From assembly GCF_001571265.1 (NCBI RefSeq), contig NZ_BCTL01000018.1:47796-111795 (forward strand): a stretch of DNA of 64,000 bases. Direction: 5' to 3'. The translations under genes and the position numbers were made by a program. The DNA comes from Cedecea neteri NBRC 105707 = ATCC 33855. GTDB taxonomy: Bacteria; Pseudomonadota; Gammaproteobacteria; Enterobacterales; Enterobacteriaceae. How positions within the stretch are numbered: position 1 is the first letter of the stretch; each line of letters starts with the position of its first letter. The notes beneath the pieces are model-generated. The model did not search any database and was not told the origin of the DNA. It was given only the letters and a program-made list of their open reading frames with translations. Of the stretch, positions 29,458 to 40,240 are shown in pieces.

Positions 29458-29835
29458 TTATCGCTTTTGTTGTGCTTCATCAACCACCGGAATGCGCCAC
29501 ATAAAAACAAGCAACGCACAAAGTATCACCAACAGCAAAATTCTAACCCACACTATCTTCACCAGCCATAGCGAAAGCGCGAAGGTAACGAGAATAAACA
29601 AAATAGCTTTTGGCTTAGAACCGCGGGGCATTGCGCGGTGCGTTTGCCAGTGCCACAGATAGCTACCAAACCACGAACGGTATAGCAGCCAGTGGTGAAA
29701 ACGCTGCGACGAGCGGGCAAAACACCACGCGGCCAGCAGCAAAAATGGCGTGGTCGGCAACAGCGGTAATATCACGCCCAGCGTCGCAAGCACTACCGCC
29801 AGCCAGCCGATGATGAGTAGAATAAGACGCTTCAT
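29458..29835 (-). CDS. ybaN: Inner-membrane DUF454 protein YbaN
   Basis: 125 residues with three or four hydrophobic helices and the DUF454 signature (GVILPLLPTTPFLLLAAWCFARSS). Matches E. coli YbaN; function unknown. The start at MKRLILL (29835) gives the E. coli N-terminus; the longer open frame to 29958 would run into the divergent priC. Divergent from priC with only 35 bp between starts. Confidence 0.92.
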   Translation of the reverse strand: MKRLILLIIGWLAVVLATLGVILPLLPTTPFLLLAAWCFARSSQRFHHWLLYRSWFGSYLWHWQTHRAMPRGSKPKAILFILVTFALSLWLVKIVWVRILLLVILCALLVFMWRIPVVDEAQQKR

Positions 29836-29870
29836 GCTGTAACCTCTGACAATCCCTGGAGAGCCATTTT

Positions 29871-30407
29871 GTGAAAACCGCTTCGCTGTTACAAGCCCTT
29901 GAAGCTCGCGTCGCCGAGCTGGCGGCCGCCGTTGAGCCGGTCGCTCTGCTGCGGGCAAGCCAGGCGCGCTTTGACCGTAAGCTCTTCCATACCCACAGCA
30001 CGCAGCTGAAAGATTATCTGCAGGAAGCCCAGGCCAATCTCGCCCAGCTTCAGCTGAGCGTCAGCCACGGTAAAACGGACCAGGTGGCGTTTATCGCCGA
30101 AAAGCTGGTGGCGCAGATTGCCGCGCTGCAGCGAGAATTAGCCACCGCGCATTTACGCAAAAGCGAGCCGACGCAGAAGGTGCAGGAAAATCTGTACGAA
30201 AAACTGGCCACGCATCAGGATTACGAACGCAGGCTGCTGGCGATGGTGAGCGATCGCGAAAGCCAGCTTTCACTGCAAACCACGCTTGCCGGCCAGCAAA
30301 AGCTTCAGCGTGAACTGGCCGCGCTGGAAGGCCGCCTGCAGCGCTGCCGCCTGGCGCTGACCCGTATAGAAAAAGCCATTGAAAGACGTGAACGCGGGCT
30401 GAGTTAA
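29871..30407 (+). CDS. priC: Primosomal replication protein N'' PriC
   Basis: 178 residues, mostly helical and Arg/Gln-rich, with the family features ARFDRKLF near residue 40 and EGRLQRCRLALTRIEKAIE near the C-terminus. PriC restarts stalled replication forks by loading DnaB through Rep. Less conserved than its neighbours, as is usual for this family, but position and end motifs agree. The start is preceded by GGAGAGCCATTTT. Followed 20 nt later by rsmS. Confidence 0.9.
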   Translation: MKTASLLQALEARVAELAAAVEPVALLRASQARFDRKLFHTHSTQLKDYLQEAQANLAQLQLSVSHGKTDQVAFIAEKLVAQIAALQRELATAHLRKSEPTQKVQENLYEKLATHQDYERRLLAMVSDRESQLSLQTTLAGQQKLQRELAALEGRLQRCRLALTRIEKAIERRERGLS

Positions 30408-30427
30408 CCCAAAAATAAGGAGCAGGA

Positions 30428-30586
30428 ATGTCGCTGGATAACGCCCCGGACGAGGTCAAACTGGCCGTCGATTTAATTATGCTGCTGGAGCAGCATCAGA
30501 TCCCAACGGATACCGCGATTGCGGCGCTGGACATCGTTCGTGAAGATTTTCTACGTAAACAGCGGGAAGAAACGGCTTCCCGCTGA
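30428..30586 (+). CDS. rsmS: Pleiotropic regulatory protein RsmS (YbaM)
   Basis: 52-residue protein starting [26 protein letters not shown], close to E. coli YbaM/RsmS ([17 protein letters not shown]). Too small for standard ORF cut-offs. ATG preceded by AAGGAGCAGGA. Its last codons form one arm of a terminator hairpin. RsmS was named in Pectobacterium for effects on secondary metabolism and virulence; its mechanism is not established. Confidence 0.9.
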   Translation: MSLDNAPDEVKLAVDLIMLLEQHQIPTDTAIAALDIVREDFLRKQREETASR

Positions 30587-30590
30587 TTTT
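30562..30590 (+). terminator. rsmS terminator overlapping the stop codon
   Basis: 8-bp stem GCGGGAAG (30562-30569) / CTTCCCGC (30576-30583) with a 6-nt loop, then TGATTTT. The right arm encodes the final residues of RsmS and the stop lies at its foot. Converges with mscK. Confidence 0.75.
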
Positions 30591-30595
30591 CACGT

Positions 30596-33500
30596 TTAGA
30601 GAGACGGCGGCAGCAGGCCGCCATTTTTGCCCAAATCGCGCTTCACTTCCGTCAGCTCATCGCCCTTCTCGTTGTGCAGATGCACCTCAAGCTGGTTGAA
30701 GGCAATATTGATATTGTTTTCACGGCACAGTCTGTCGATGGCGCGGTTCAACTCATCCACGGTGATGCTGCGGTCACGCAGTTCACGGACATACAGGCGC
30801 AGTTCGTGGTCAAGCGTGCTGGCGCCGAACGTCGTGAAGTACACCGCAGGTTCCGGGTCATGCATCACCCGCGGATGGTCCATTGCCGCCTTCAGCAGGA
30901 TCTCTTTCACTTTATCGAGATCGGATCCATACGCCACGCCGAGCTTGATCACCACGCGGGTGATCGTGTCCGTCAGCGACCAGTTGATCAGTCGTTCGGT
31001 CACGAAAGCCTTGTTCGGGATGATCACTTCTTTACGGTCAAAGTCGGTGATTGTCGTCGCGCGGATACGGATCTTGCTGACGCTGCCGGAGAACGTCCCG
31101 ATGGTGACGGTATCGCCGATACGCACCGGGCGTTCGAACAGAATGATCAGACCGGAAACGAAGTTCCCGAAGATCTCCTGCAAACCAAAGCCCAAACCTA
31201 CCGACAGCGCCGCTGCCAGCCATTGCAGTTTGTCCCAGGACACACCCAGCGAGCCAAACACCGTCATCGCCCCAATCACGATAATGGCGTAGTTAAGAAT
31301 GGTTGTAATCGCGTAGGAAGCCCCCTGGCGCATTTTCAGCCGCGACAGGACCAGGACTTCAAGCAAGCCCGGCAAGTTTCGAATCAGCGCCCAGGCGACC
31401 ATCGTCGCCACTATCGCGAACAAGATGCTGCCCATGGTGACGTTTTTCATCACCGTGGCGCCGGCTTCGCTGCCGGTGTAGTGCCACAGCACGATGCTGT
31501 CGAGATAGGCAAAGACGGTAATTAAATCCGACCAGATGGCGTAGAACACCACGCCGAACAGGGCGAACATCAGCAGCATGGTTAAACGCATGGTCTGCTG
31601 GTTGATCTGATCCAGCGCCAGCGGCGGCTCTTCGACGGGTTCAGCGCCCTCCGCGCCCTCTTTAACCATATTCTGCCGGCGGGCCAGCGCGCGGCGGTAG
31701 GCAATACGGCGCGCCGCAACGCTCAGGCCACGGATCACCGTCTGGTGAATCAGATTCCAGATAATCACCAGGTAAACCGTGTCTATCCAACGGTTAGCCA
31801 GCCGCAGCGTGGTATAGAAATAGCCGGTTGCCGTCAGTACCAGCAGCGCTACCGGTACAATAGAGAGTACGGTAATGGTCAGCAGGCGCATCGGGTGTGA
31901 CTCTTTGTCACGCCAGTTGTCGCGGCACATCGGAATAACCAGCGCGGTGATCAGCAGCAGGTTAAGGAAAATCATAAACTGCCCAAGCACATCGTCCATC
32001 AGATTCAGCGGCGACAGCTCGCCGACAACCGACCAGAACAACAGCGGCAGCAAGGCAAAGCTAATACGCACTATTTGACGGCGATAATGGCGGGTCAGGT
32101 GCTCCGGCATGTTAAACCAGGTTACGGCCAGGCCGCGGCTGCTCAGAATGCGCCAGGCCATGCCAAACACCAGCCAGAACAGCGCCAGTTCTTTGGCAAA
32201 CGCCCACAGCAGCCCGCTAATATTGAGCTGCATAAACAGCAATACCAGCCCCACCGAGAGAATAGCCATCGTCAGCGGCAACACTTTCAGGAAGTTAAGC
32301 AAAATCGCTTTGGGCGTGTTGAGCTGGGTATCCGTGCGTAGTTGCCCGACTTCCGACGCCAGCTTAGCCAACTGCTTGTCGATCCACTTATAGCGCCAGC
32401 GCAGCAGCCCGGCTAGCAGCATCAGCGGCAGCGCGGTGAACAGCGACATAAATAGCCCATCCAGCACTTTGTGCCAGCTGATATCCAGCTTCATGCCTTT
32501 GATTTGGTCATGCAGCGCGCGCGGGAAGGATTTGATCCACTCCCAGTTCATCGGCTTGTTACTGTTCACCCAAAAAATTTGCTGGGTCAGCATTTTTTGC
32601 AGGCTGGTGCTGACGCTCATCAGCTGCTGCTGGTTAATTTGCAGGTTAATCGCCATCATCAGCTGATTACCCAGCTGCTTGTTGAGCTGATCCAGCAGCT
32701 CGCGACGCATGTCCACCACCTGCATCAGCGCATCGTGAACTTCGTCGTTAACCTCGTTTTTATGCCCTTCGACAATCTTGTCGACGTAGCTGTCACTTTG
32801 GAACAGAGCATCACGCTGCTGGTTAATATCAAACTGCTCCAGGCGCAGGTCGGCAATGCGGTTAGTGAGGTCTTCGAGGTCGTCGGCAGACGGCAGCGTT
32901 TGCTGCTGCTGATAAAGAATGCGCGACAGCAAGAGGCTGCCCTTTAGCACCGAAATTTGTTCTTTTAAGTTACGCTCGGACTGCAGCGCGCGATCGAGCC
33001 AGTTTTTGACGCGAATATTCCGCTGAACCAGCTCGTTCCCGCTTTGGGTAGCGTTAATCAGCCGCTGACTAAGCTGGTGGTTGACGTCCAATTCCTGACG
33101 CACCAGCGGGTTATTTTGCACCGCGCTGGCGTCAGCGTCGTCCGGCGTGACGGCTTCCTGAGCGGTCTTTTCCGTCAGCGTTAAGCGTTTGCTGTTAACC
33201 GCTTCCTGCAGCAGTTGAAGCGTATGCTCAAGCTGCCCGATATTGGCGTTGGTGTAGTCACGTTGTTTTTGCAGCGCATCCTGCAAGACTGTATTGCCTT
33301 CCAGGCTTTTCCGCTGCTGTTCAATCTGCGTATTGAGCAACGCCTGCTGTACCAGCAACAGATTTTGCTGGCTCGGGCGCAAAGTGGCTTCGCCCGGCGT
33401 GGTGCCATTCAGGCGGTTGCGCACCTGCAAGAGCTGCTGCGAAGCGCTGTACATCGCATTCTGCACGCGCTCAGGTTGCGTTTGCAGCGACACCAGTTGG

Positions 33501-33970
33501 CTGTTCAGCGTAGATAAATCGTTATTGGCCGATTGCAGTTGATCTAGCACGCTGGTCAGTCGGGTTTCCAACTGCCGAAGGGAAAGCGAGCCCAGCGTTT
33601 TACGCGTAGCTTCGTCGTCGGCCGGCGTACTCAGCGAATTCAACGCGTCGGTCGCCTGCCTCAGCTTGTCCGGTGCCTGAGCAACCGTGGTTTTAAGCTG
33701 CGCCGTCTCCTGCTTCACGCGGTCGAGCTTATCCAGCATCTCAAGCGTTTCGGTGAGATCTTTCTGGGTAAGCTTATCGTCAGGGGTCAGCGTCTTTTGC
33801 TTGTTCAGCGTGTCCAGCTGCGACTGTACCTCCGCCCTGGCAGGCAAATCGTTATTACTTTGCGCCGCCTGAGCCGCACAAACAGGCAGCAGGATGGAAA
33901 CCAAAAAAAACAGGAAAAGCATGAATGCGGAACGAGAAGTCCGCGACAGAGCGTTGTGCTGCGTAGTCAT
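30596..33970 (-). CDS. mscK: Potassium-dependent mechanosensitive channel MscK
   Basis: 1124-residue inner-membrane channel that gates on membrane tension and high external K+. Signal peptide (cleavage near AAQA-AQSNN), a long Gln-rich periplasmic coiled coil, about 11 helices, and a C-terminal MscS-like core (AAALSVGLGFGLQEIFGNFVSGLIILFERP) closely matching E. coli. Start at 33970 (MTTQHNAL) places the signal peptide properly; the open frame extends 40 codons upstream without support. Ends facing rsmS. Confidence 0.94.
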   Translation of the reverse strand: MTTQHNALSRTSRSAFMLFLFFLVSILLPVCAAQAAQSNNDLPARAEVQSQLDTLNKQKTLTPDDKLTQKDLTETLEMLDKLDRVKQETAQLKTTVAQAPDKLRQATDALNSLSTPADDEATRKTLGSLSLRQLETRLTSVLDQLQSANNDLSTLNSQLVSLQTQPERVQNAMYSASQQLLQVRNRLNGTTPGEATLRPSQQNLLLVQQALLNTQIEQQRKSLEGNTVLQDALQKQRDYTNANIGQLEHTLQLLQEAVNSKRLTLTEKTAQEAVTPDDADASAVQNNPLVRQELDVNHQLSQRLINATQSGNELVQRNIRVKNWLDRALQSERNLKEQISVLKGSLLLSRILYQQQQTLPSADDLEDLTNRIADLRLEQFDINQQRDALFQSDSYVDKIVEGHKNEVNDEVHDALMQVVDMRRELLDQLNKQLGNQLMMAINLQINQQQLMSVSTSLQKMLTQQIFWVNSNKPMNWEWIKSFPRALHDQIKGMKLDISWHKVLDGLFMSLFTALPLMLLAGLLRWRYKWIDKQLAKLASEVGQLRTDTQLNTPKAILLNFLKVLPLTMAILSVGLVLLFMQLNISGLLWAFAKELALFWLVFGMAWRILSSRGLAVTWFNMPEHLTRHYRRQIVRISFALLPLLFWSVVGELSPLNLMDDVLGQFMIFLNLLLITALVIPMCRDNWRDKESHPMRLLTITVLSIVPVALLVLTATGYFYTTLRLANRWIDTVYLVIIWNLIHQTVIRGLSVAARRIAYRRALARRQNMVKEGAEGAEPVEEPPLALDQINQQTMRLTMLLMFALFGVVFYAIWSDLITVFAYLDSIVLWHYTGSEAGATVMKNVTMGSILFAIVATMVAWALIRNLPGLLEVLVLSRLKMRQGASYAITTILNYAIIVIGAMTVFGSLGVSWDKLQWLAAALSVGLGFGLQEIFGNFVSGLIILFERPVRIGDTVTIGTFSGSVSKIRIRATTITDFDRKEVIIPNKAFVTERLINWSLTDTITRVVIKLGVAYGSDLDKVKEILLKAAMDHPRVMHDPEPAVYFTTFGASTLDHELRLYVRELRDRSITVDELNRAIDRLCRENNINIAFNQLEVHLHNEKGDELTEVKRDLGKNGGLLPPSL

Positions 33971-34120
33971 GGTTGATTCATTACGGTGCTGCGCATGTGA
34001 GTGCCAGCTAAAAGTAAAAGGCCACGGAAGACGCGCAGAATAACACGGCTTCAGGGCGCAGAATAGCAATCGCCCTCGGAGGAATCTCAAATCATTTTCA
34101 GGGTGAAAGTAAGTCGAAAG

Positions 34121-34759
34121 TTACGCCGGTTTGTTCAGCGTTGGGCTCAGTTGGAACATCTCCAGAAGCACGGCGATAAAGTCCGGCGCTTTGGCATAAA
34201 GATCAAAGGTTTCCGGCGCCACCAGCCAGTTTTCAATCAGCCCGGTGATGTAGCTGCGCATCAGCGTAACGGCGAGGGAGAGGCGCAGGCTCGAAGGCAA
34301 TTTTCCGGCGTCGATACAGCGCTGTAAGGCGGCCTCAATGCGTTCATTTCCTTCCATATAGAGCGTGCGTCTGGCCTGCTGCAGAACCTCAAGTTCACCG
34401 ACAAACTCACATTTGTGGAAAATGATTTCGGTCATTAAGCGTCGGCGCTCTTCTGTCACCGTTGCCTGTAAGATATAAATGAGTAATTCTCTTATCACAG
34501 ACAGTGGATCGTCTGGATATTTTGCCCGATACTCAATCTCTAAGTCACCAATACTGGATTCGGTTAGCTCCCAGATCTCACTAAACAACTCCGACTTATT
34601 TTTGAAATGCCAGTAAATCGCACCACGTGTTACCCCGGCAGCCTGCGCGATATCCGCGAGCGAAGTCGCAGAGACGCCCTGCTGTGAAAACAGGCGAATC
34701 GCAACGTCGAGGATGTGCTGGCGGGTTTCAAGCGCCTGAGCTTTGGTTTTTCGTGCCAT
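34121..34759 (-). CDS. acrR: TetR-family repressor AcrR
   Basis: 212-residue repressor of acrAB. N-terminal TetR HTH ([37 protein letters not shown]) almost identical to E. coli; the ligand-binding domain is more diverged. Divergent from acrA over 143 bp, with the AcrR operator between. No frame damage, so the local repressor appears intact. Confidence 0.96.
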   Translation of the reverse strand: MARKTKAQALETRQHILDVAIRLFSQQGVSATSLADIAQAAGVTRGAIYWHFKNKSELFSEIWELTESSIGDLEIEYRAKYPDDPLSVIRELLIYILQATVTEERRRLMTEIIFHKCEFVGELEVLQQARRTLYMEGNERIEAALQRCIDAGKLPSSLRLSLAVTLMRSYITGLIENWLVAPETFDLYAKAPDFIAVLLEMFQLSPTLNKPA

Positions 34760-34787
34760 AAGTGGGTGAATTTACTTTAGTCAGATT

Positions 34788-34811
34788 TACATACATTTGT
34801 GAACGTATGTA
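34788..34811. promoter_or_regulatory. AcrR operator
   Basis: 24-bp inverted repeat with arms TACATACATT and AACGTATGTA around TGTG, differing from the E. coli AcrR site at one base (C for T in the right arm). Lies 28 bp from the acrR start, placed to control both acrR and acrAB. Confidence 0.92.
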
Positions 34812-34902
34812 CCATAGCACGACGATAATATAAACGCAGCAATGGGTTTGTGGACATTTGATCCATTGAACAACTTTGAAATCGGACACTCGAGGTTTAC
34901 AT

Positions 34903-36102
34903 ATGAACAAAAACAGAGGGTTTACGCCTCTGGCGGCCGTTCTGATGCTCTCAGGCAGCTTAGCGCTTACAGGATGTAACGAGAAAGAGACCCAGCAGAG
35001 TGCGCCGCACGCCCCGGAAGTGGGTGTAGTGACTCTGAAAAGCGCGCCATTGCAGATAACTACTGAGCTTCCAGGACGTACCAACGCTTTTCGCATTGCA
35101 GAAGTTCGCCCTCAGGTCAGCGGCATTATTCTGAAGCGTAACTTCACCGAAGGCAGCGACATTCAGGCCGGTGTCTCGCTGTACCAGATCGATCCTGCAA
35201 CCTATCAGGCTGCGTACGACAGCGCGAAAGGCGACCTGGCGAAAGCCCAGTCCAGCGCGAATCTCGCACAGTTGACCGTCAAGCGTTATCAGAAACTGCT
35301 GGGTACCAAGTACATCAGCCAGTCTGACTACGACACAGCCGCAGCAACTGCACAGCAGGCAAACGCTGACGTCGTCGCAGCCAAAGCCGCTGTAGAAACC
35401 GCACGTATCAACCTGGCGTACACCAAAGTGACCTCGCCTATCAGCGGCCGTATCGGTAAATCTGCGGTCACCGAAGGTGCACTGGTGACCAGCGGGCAAA
35501 CCACCGCCCTGGCAACCGTCCAGCAGCTCGACCCTATTTATGTAGACGTTACCCAGTCCAGCGATGATTTCCTGCGCCTGAAGCAGGAGCTGGCCGACGG
35601 CAAACTGAAACAGGAAAACGGCAAGGCGAAGGTCAAGCTGATGACGAACAACGGTGTAGCCTATCCTCAGGAAGGGATGCTGGAATTCTCTGAAGTGACA
35701 GTTGACCAGACCACCGGGTCAATCACCCTGCGCGCCATCTTCCCTAACCCGGACAAAACCCTGCTGCCAGGGATGTTTGTTCGCGCCAGTCTGGAAGAAG
35801 GCGTTAACCCGAACGCTATCCTGGTTCCGCAGCAAGGGGTGACTCGTACTCCACGCGGCGATGCCTCCGCGATGGTTGTCGGCAAGGATGACAAGGTTGA
35901 AGTTCGTCAGCTGCAAACCAGCCAGGCGATCGGCGACAAATGGCTGGTGACCGGTGGCTTAGAAACCGGCGATCGCGTCATTGTTACCGGCCTACAGAAA
36001 GTAAAACCGGGTGTTCAGGTAAAAGCGCAGGAAGTTGCGGAAGACAATAAAGGCCAACAGCAACCCGCCGCAGGCGCACAGCCAGAACAACCGAAGTCTT
36101 AA
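34903..36102 (+). CDS. acrA: Multidrug efflux periplasmic adaptor AcrA
   Basis: 399-residue membrane-fusion lipoprotein linking AcrB to TolC. Lipobox LTGC with Cys25, exactly as in E. coli; then beta-barrel, lipoyl and helical-hairpin segments (PQVSGIILKRNFTEGSDIQAG, and the Ala/Gln-rich hairpin), and a Gln/Pro-rich tail. Start ATG at 34903 after CGAGG; an in-frame TTG 27 nt upstream is unlikely. acrB follows after 22 bp. Confidence 0.97.
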   Translation: MNKNRGFTPLAAVLMLSGSLALTGCNEKETQQSAPHAPEVGVVTLKSAPLQITTELPGRTNAFRIAEVRPQVSGIILKRNFTEGSDIQAGVSLYQIDPATYQAAYDSAKGDLAKAQSSANLAQLTVKRYQKLLGTKYISQSDYDTAAATAQQANADVVAAKAAVETARINLAYTKVTSPISGRIGKSAVTEGALVTSGQTTALATVQQLDPIYVDVTQSSDDFLRLKQELADGKLKQENGKAKVKLMTNNGVAYPQEGMLEFSEVTVDQTTGSITLRAIFPNPDKTLLPGMFVRASLEEGVNPNAILVPQQGVTRTPRGDASAMVVGKDDKVEVRQLQTSQAIGDKWLVTGGLETGDRVIVTGLQKVKPGVQVKAQEVAEDNKGQQQPAAGAQPEQPKS

Positions 36103-36124
36103 CTTAAACAGGAGCCGTTAAGAC

Positions 36125-39100
36125 ATGTCTAAGTTTTTTATCGATCGCCCCATCTTTGCCTGGGTAATCGCCATCATCATTATGTTGGCGGGTGCGCTTG
36201 CGATCATGAAATTGCCTATCGCGCAGTATCCAACGATCGCGCCACCGGCAATTCAGATCTCGGCAAACTACCCGGGTGCAGATGCTAAAACGGTACAGGA
36301 TACCGTCACGCAGGTTATCGAACAGAACATGAACGGTATCGATGGCCTGCTGTATATGTCCTCTACCAGTGATTCCTCTGGTACCGTTCAGATAACCATT
36401 ACCTTCGACTCCGGCACCGATGCCGACATCGCACAGGTTCAGGTTCAGAACAAACTGCAGCTGGCTATGCCGCTGCTGCCGCAGGAAGTGCAGCAGCAGG
36501 GTGTTAGCGTCGAGAAGTCCTCCAGTAGCTTCCTGATGGTTCTCGGTATGATCAATACCGACGGCACCATGAACCAGGAAGATATCGCGGACTACGTGGG
36601 TGCAACCATCAAAGATCCGGTCAGCCGTACCCACGGCGTAGGTGACGTGCAGCTGTTTGGTGCTCAGTACGCGATGCGTATCTGGATGGACCCAAACAAA
36701 CTGAACAACTACCAGCTGACGCCTGTTGACGTGATTAACGCCATCAAAGCGCAAAACGCCCAGGTCGCAGCCGGCCAGCTCGGCGGGACGCCACCGGTTA
36801 AAGGCCAACAGCTGAACGCCTCCATCATTGCGCAGACCCGTCTGAAATCCGCAGACGAGTTCAGCAAAATCCTGATGAAGGTTAACCCGGACGGCTCTCG
36901 CGTCTTGCTGAAAGACGTAGCGAAGGTTGAGCTTGGCGGCGAGAACTATGATGTTATCGCGCGTTATAACGGCCAGCCTGCTTCCGGCTTGGGGATTAAA
37001 CTGGCAACCGGTGCTAACGCCCTGGACACTGCCGAAGCGGTACGTGCTACGGTTGAAAAACTGGAGCCGTTCTTCCCGCCAGGTCTGAAAGTTGTTTACC
37101 CGTACGACACCACGCCGTTCGTTAAAATTTCCATTAACGAAGTGGTAAAAACGCTGGTGGAAGCCATCGTGCTGGTGTTCCTGGTTATGTATCTGTTCCT
37201 GCAGAACTTCCGGGCAACGCTGATTCCAACCATTGCCGTACCGGTGGTACTGCTGGGTACGTTCGCCATTCTTGCCGCGTTTGGCTACTCGATAAACACC
37301 CTGACGATGTTCGGCATGGTGTTGGCGATAGGCCTGTTGGTGGATGACGCCATCGTCGTGGTAGAAAACGTTGAGCGCGTTATGGTGGAAGATGGACTGC
37401 CACCGAAGGAAGCCACGCGCAAATCCATGGGCCAGATTCAGGGCGCCCTGGTGGGTATCGCGATGGTGCTGTCGGCGGTATTTATCCCGATGGCGTTCTT
37501 CGGCGGCTCTACCGGCGCAATCTATCGTCAGTTCTCGATCACTATCGTTTCCGCGATGGTGCTGTCGGTGCTGGTGGCCATGATCCTGACCCCGGCGCTC
37601 TGTGCGACCATGCTTAAGCCAATCCCGAAAGGTCATCACGATGACAAGAAAGGGTTCTTCGGCTGGTTCAACAGAATGTTCGAGAAGAGCACGCATCACT
37701 ATACCGACAGCGTCGGTAACATCCTGCGTAGCACCGGTCGTTATCTGGTTCTGTATCTGCTGATTGTGGTTGGCATGGGGCTGCTGTTCATCCGCCTGCC
37801 AAGCTCGTTCCTGCCGGACGAAGACCAGGGCGTACTGCTGGCGATGGCTCAGCTGCCCGCGGGCGCGACTCAGGAACGTACGCAAAAAGTACTGGATGAA
37901 GTGAACGACTACTTCCTGACCAAAGAGAAAGCGAACGTTAACTCGGTGTTTACCGTTAACGGCTTCGGCTTCTCCGGTCGCGGCCAGAACACCGGCCTGG
38001 CGTTCGTTTCGTTGAAAGACTGGAGTGAGCGTTCTGGAGAACAGAACAAGGTTCCGGCCATTGCAGGCCGTGCCATGGGCACCTTCTCACAGATCAAAGA
38101 CGCGATGGTCTTTGCCTTCAACCTGCCGGCGATTGTCGAGCTGGGTACCGCTACCGGCTTTGACTTCCAGCTGATTGACCAGGCAAACCTTGGTCACGAG
38201 CAGTTGACTCAGGCTCGTAACCAGCTGTTCGGCATGATTGCTCAGCACCCTGACCTGCTGGTTGGCGTGCGCCCGAACGGCCTGGAAGATACGCCGCAGT
38301 TTAAAATCGATATCGACCAGGAAAAAGCACAGGCGCTGGGGGTATCCATCAGTGATATCAACACCACGCTGGGTGCAGCCTGGGGCGGCAGCTACGTCAA
38401 TGACTTCATCGACCGTGGCCGCGTGAAGAAAGTGTATGTGATGGCTGAAGCGCCATACCGTATGCTGCCAAGCGATATCGGCAACTGGTACGTCCGTGGT
38501 TCTTCCGGCCAGATGGTACCGTTCTCCGCGTTCTCCACTTCGCGCTGGGAATACGGTTCACCTCGCCTGGAGCGTTACAACGGCTTGCCGTCCATGGAAA
38601 TCCTCGGCCAGGCCGCACCGGGTAAAAGTACCGGTGAGGCAATGGATATGATGGAACAGCTGGCGGCGAAACTGCCGACCGGCATCGGCTTTGACTGGAC
38701 GGGGATGTCCTATCAGGAACGTCTGTCCGGCAACCAGGCCCCTGCCCTGTACGCCATCTCGCTGATTGTGGTGTTCCTGTGTCTGGCGGCGTTGTATGAG
38801 AGCTGGTCAATTCCGTTCTCGGTCATGCTGGTTGTTCCGCTTGGGGTATTCGGTGCCCTGCTGGCAGCCACCATGCGAGGCCTGACCAACGACGTTTACT
38901 TCCAGGTAGGCCTGCTGACAACCATTGGGCTGTCGGCGAAGAACGCGATACTTATCGTGGAATTCGCCAAGGATCTGATGGAGAAAGAAGGCAAAGGCCT
39001 GATTGAAGCGACGCTGGATGCGGTGCGTATGCGTCTGCGTCCGATTCTGATGACCTCTCTGGCATTTATCCTCGGGGTAATGCCGCTGGTTATCAGTACC

Positions 39101-39274
39101 GGTGCGGGCAGTGGCGCGCAGAACGCCGTAGGTACCGGCGTAATGGGTGGCATGGTGACCGCGACCGTGCTGGCTATCTTCTTCGTTCCGGTGTTCTTCG
39201 TGGTGGTACGCCGCCGCTTCAGCCGCAAGAGTGAAGATATTGAACATGCGCATGCGGTAGAGCATCACCAGTAA
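36125..39274 (+). CDS. acrB: RND multidrug efflux pump AcrB
   Basis: 1049-residue trimeric proton/drug antiporter, same length as E. coli AcrB. Proton-relay residues are visible in [19 protein letters not shown] (Asp407/Asp408 by E. coli numbering) and [15 protein letters not shown] (Lys940). N-terminus [17 protein letters not shown] and the large porter loops match E. coli. Cotranscribed with acrA and closed by a textbook terminator. Confidence 0.98.
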   Translation: MSKFFIDRPIFAWVIAIIIMLAGALAIMKLPIAQYPTIAPPAIQISANYPGADAKTVQDTVTQVIEQNMNGIDGLLYMSSTSDSSGTVQITITFDSGTDADIAQVQVQNKLQLAMPLLPQEVQQQGVSVEKSSSSFLMVLGMINTDGTMNQEDIADYVGATIKDPVSRTHGVGDVQLFGAQYAMRIWMDPNKLNNYQLTPVDVINAIKAQNAQVAAGQLGGTPPVKGQQLNASIIAQTRLKSADEFSKILMKVNPDGSRVLLKDVAKVELGGENYDVIARYNGQPASGLGIKLATGANALDTAEAVRATVEKLEPFFPPGLKVVYPYDTTPFVKISINEVVKTLVEAIVLVFLVMYLFLQNFRATLIPTIAVPVVLLGTFAILAAFGYSINTLTMFGMVLAIGLLVDDAIVVVENVERVMVEDGLPPKEATRKSMGQIQGALVGIAMVLSAVFIPMAFFGGSTGAIYRQFSITIVSAMVLSVLVAMILTPALCATMLKPIPKGHHDDKKGFFGWFNRMFEKSTHHYTDSVGNILRSTGRYLVLYLLIVVGMGLLFIRLPSSFLPDEDQGVLLAMAQLPAGATQERTQKVLDEVNDYFLTKEKANVNSVFTVNGFGFSGRGQNTGLAFVSLKDWSERSGEQNKVPAIAGRAMGTFSQIKDAMVFAFNLPAIVELGTATGFDFQLIDQANLGHEQLTQARNQLFGMIAQHPDLLVGVRPNGLEDTPQFKIDIDQEKAQALGVSISDINTTLGAAWGGSYVNDFIDRGRVKKVYVMAEAPYRMLPSDIGNWYVRGSSGQMVPFSAFSTSRWEYGSPRLERYNGLPSMEILGQAAPGKSTGEAMDMMEQLAAKLPTGIGFDWTGMSYQERLSGNQAPALYAISLIVVFLCLAALYESWSIPFSVMLVVPLGVFGALLAATMRGLTNDVYFQVGLLTTIGLSAKNAILIVEFAKDLMEKEGKGLIEATLDAVRMRLRPILMTSLAFILGVMPLVISTGAGSGAQNAVGTGVMGGMVTATVLAIFFVPVFFVVVRRRFSRKSEDIEHAHAVEHHQ

Positions 39275-39292
39275 GCCATTCAATCACATAAC

Positions 39293-39319
39293 AAAAGGCC
39301 GCGTAATGCGGCCTTTTTT
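39293..39319 (+). terminator. acrAB terminator
   Basis: 10-bp stem AAAAGGCCGC (39293-39302) / GCGGCCTTTT (39308-39317) with loop GTAAT, ending in a T run; 18 nt after the acrB stop. Confidence 0.93.
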
Positions 39320-39320
39320 A

Positions 39321-39837
39321 TGAATATAGAAACCGGTTTCAGTATTGTTATTTCAGATTTCTTATTTCCACATTCACTTCTTTCCCCGCATTTTCTTCAA
39401 CATAAATGCCGCCTCATTTCGGAGAAAATAACGCTTAAATGCTCGTTAATCCATGATTAACGAAACAACAAAAACCGAAGTGTTACATTTATTTGGGAAT
39501 ATTCTTACAAATTAACGCCTGGTTTTTAGCCGGATACAGAATAGTCTTATAGATTGATTAACCAGCTGAAAGTTATAAATATTACCCTCTATGGGTTAAT
39601 GTATCTCTGAGAATTTAAGTTAAAATTCATACTAAAGTTTTAATTCACATTTAGTAACGTATTCTGATTTTTTAACTTAATTGTAATTTTTCGTTAGAGC
39701 CGCATGAAATCCAGGCAATATTGATTTATAGTTACAGCACATGTAATAATCGTGGCAACAGTTCTTCACCTCATCAGGTGTGTCCACCCCAACCCGTTGT
39801 GTTTATCATTTGGTTTAGCGATAAAAGGGGCAGCACT
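39321..39837. other. A/T-rich intergenic region upstream of tomB-hha
   Basis: About 517 bp, clearly richer in A+T than its surroundings, of the kind H-NS/Hha usually binds, so autoregulation is plausible but inferred. It holds a perfect dyad CGTTAAT-CCATG-ATTAACG (39444-39462) that could be a regulator site, and a small hairpin CACCT-CATC-AGGTG (39767-39780) in the probable tomB leader. No convincing ORF. Confidence 0.6.
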
Positions 39838-40212
39838 ATGGACGAATACTCACCAAAGCGGCATGATATCGCGCAGCTTAAGTTTCTCTGTGAGAGTCTG
39901 TATCACGATTGTCTGACCAATCTTGGTGAGAGCAATCATGGGTGGGTTAATGATCCTACATCGGCCATTAATCTACAGTTGAATGAATTGATTGAGCACA
40001 TTGCCGCATCGGCGCTTAATTATAAGATTAAGTACCCTGATGAGAGCAAATTGATTGAACAGATTGATGAATACCTGGACGATACTTTCATGTTATTTAG
40101 CAATTACGGCATTAATGCGCAAGATTTGCAGCGGTGGCGTAAATCAGGGAATCGCTTGTTCAGATGTTTCATCAGCGAGAGCCGCGCTAACCCAGTAAGC
40201 CACTCGTTCTAA
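39838..40212 (+). CDS. tomB: Hha toxicity modulator TomB
   Basis: 124-residue cytoplasmic antitoxin-like partner of Hha; lowers Hha toxicity and influences biofilm formation. Begins MDEYSPKRHDIAQLKFLCE as in E. coli, with AAAGGGG before the ATG; the longer open frame upstream is not supported. Followed by hha after 28 bp in the same direction, the usual TomB-Hha pair. Confidence 0.96.
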   Translation: MDEYSPKRHDIAQLKFLCESLYHDCLTNLGESNHGWVNDPTSAINLQLNELIEHIAASALNYKIKYPDESKLIEQIDEYLDDTFMLFSNYGINAQDLQRWRKSGNRLFRCFISESRANPVSHSF

Positions 40213-40240
40213 AAAATATTAAAATACTTAAGGCGAATTT

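Noticed and set aside
36104..36124. Attenuator or regulatory element in the acrA-acrB gap
   Set aside because: Only 22 bp, holding the acrB ribosome-binding site (ACAGGAGCC) and nothing else.
36104..37885. 593-codon open frame on the - strand opposite acrB
   Set aside because: It is a shadow of acrB codon usage: low-complexity His/Gln/Arg-rich translation, no family resemblance, no ribosome-binding site.
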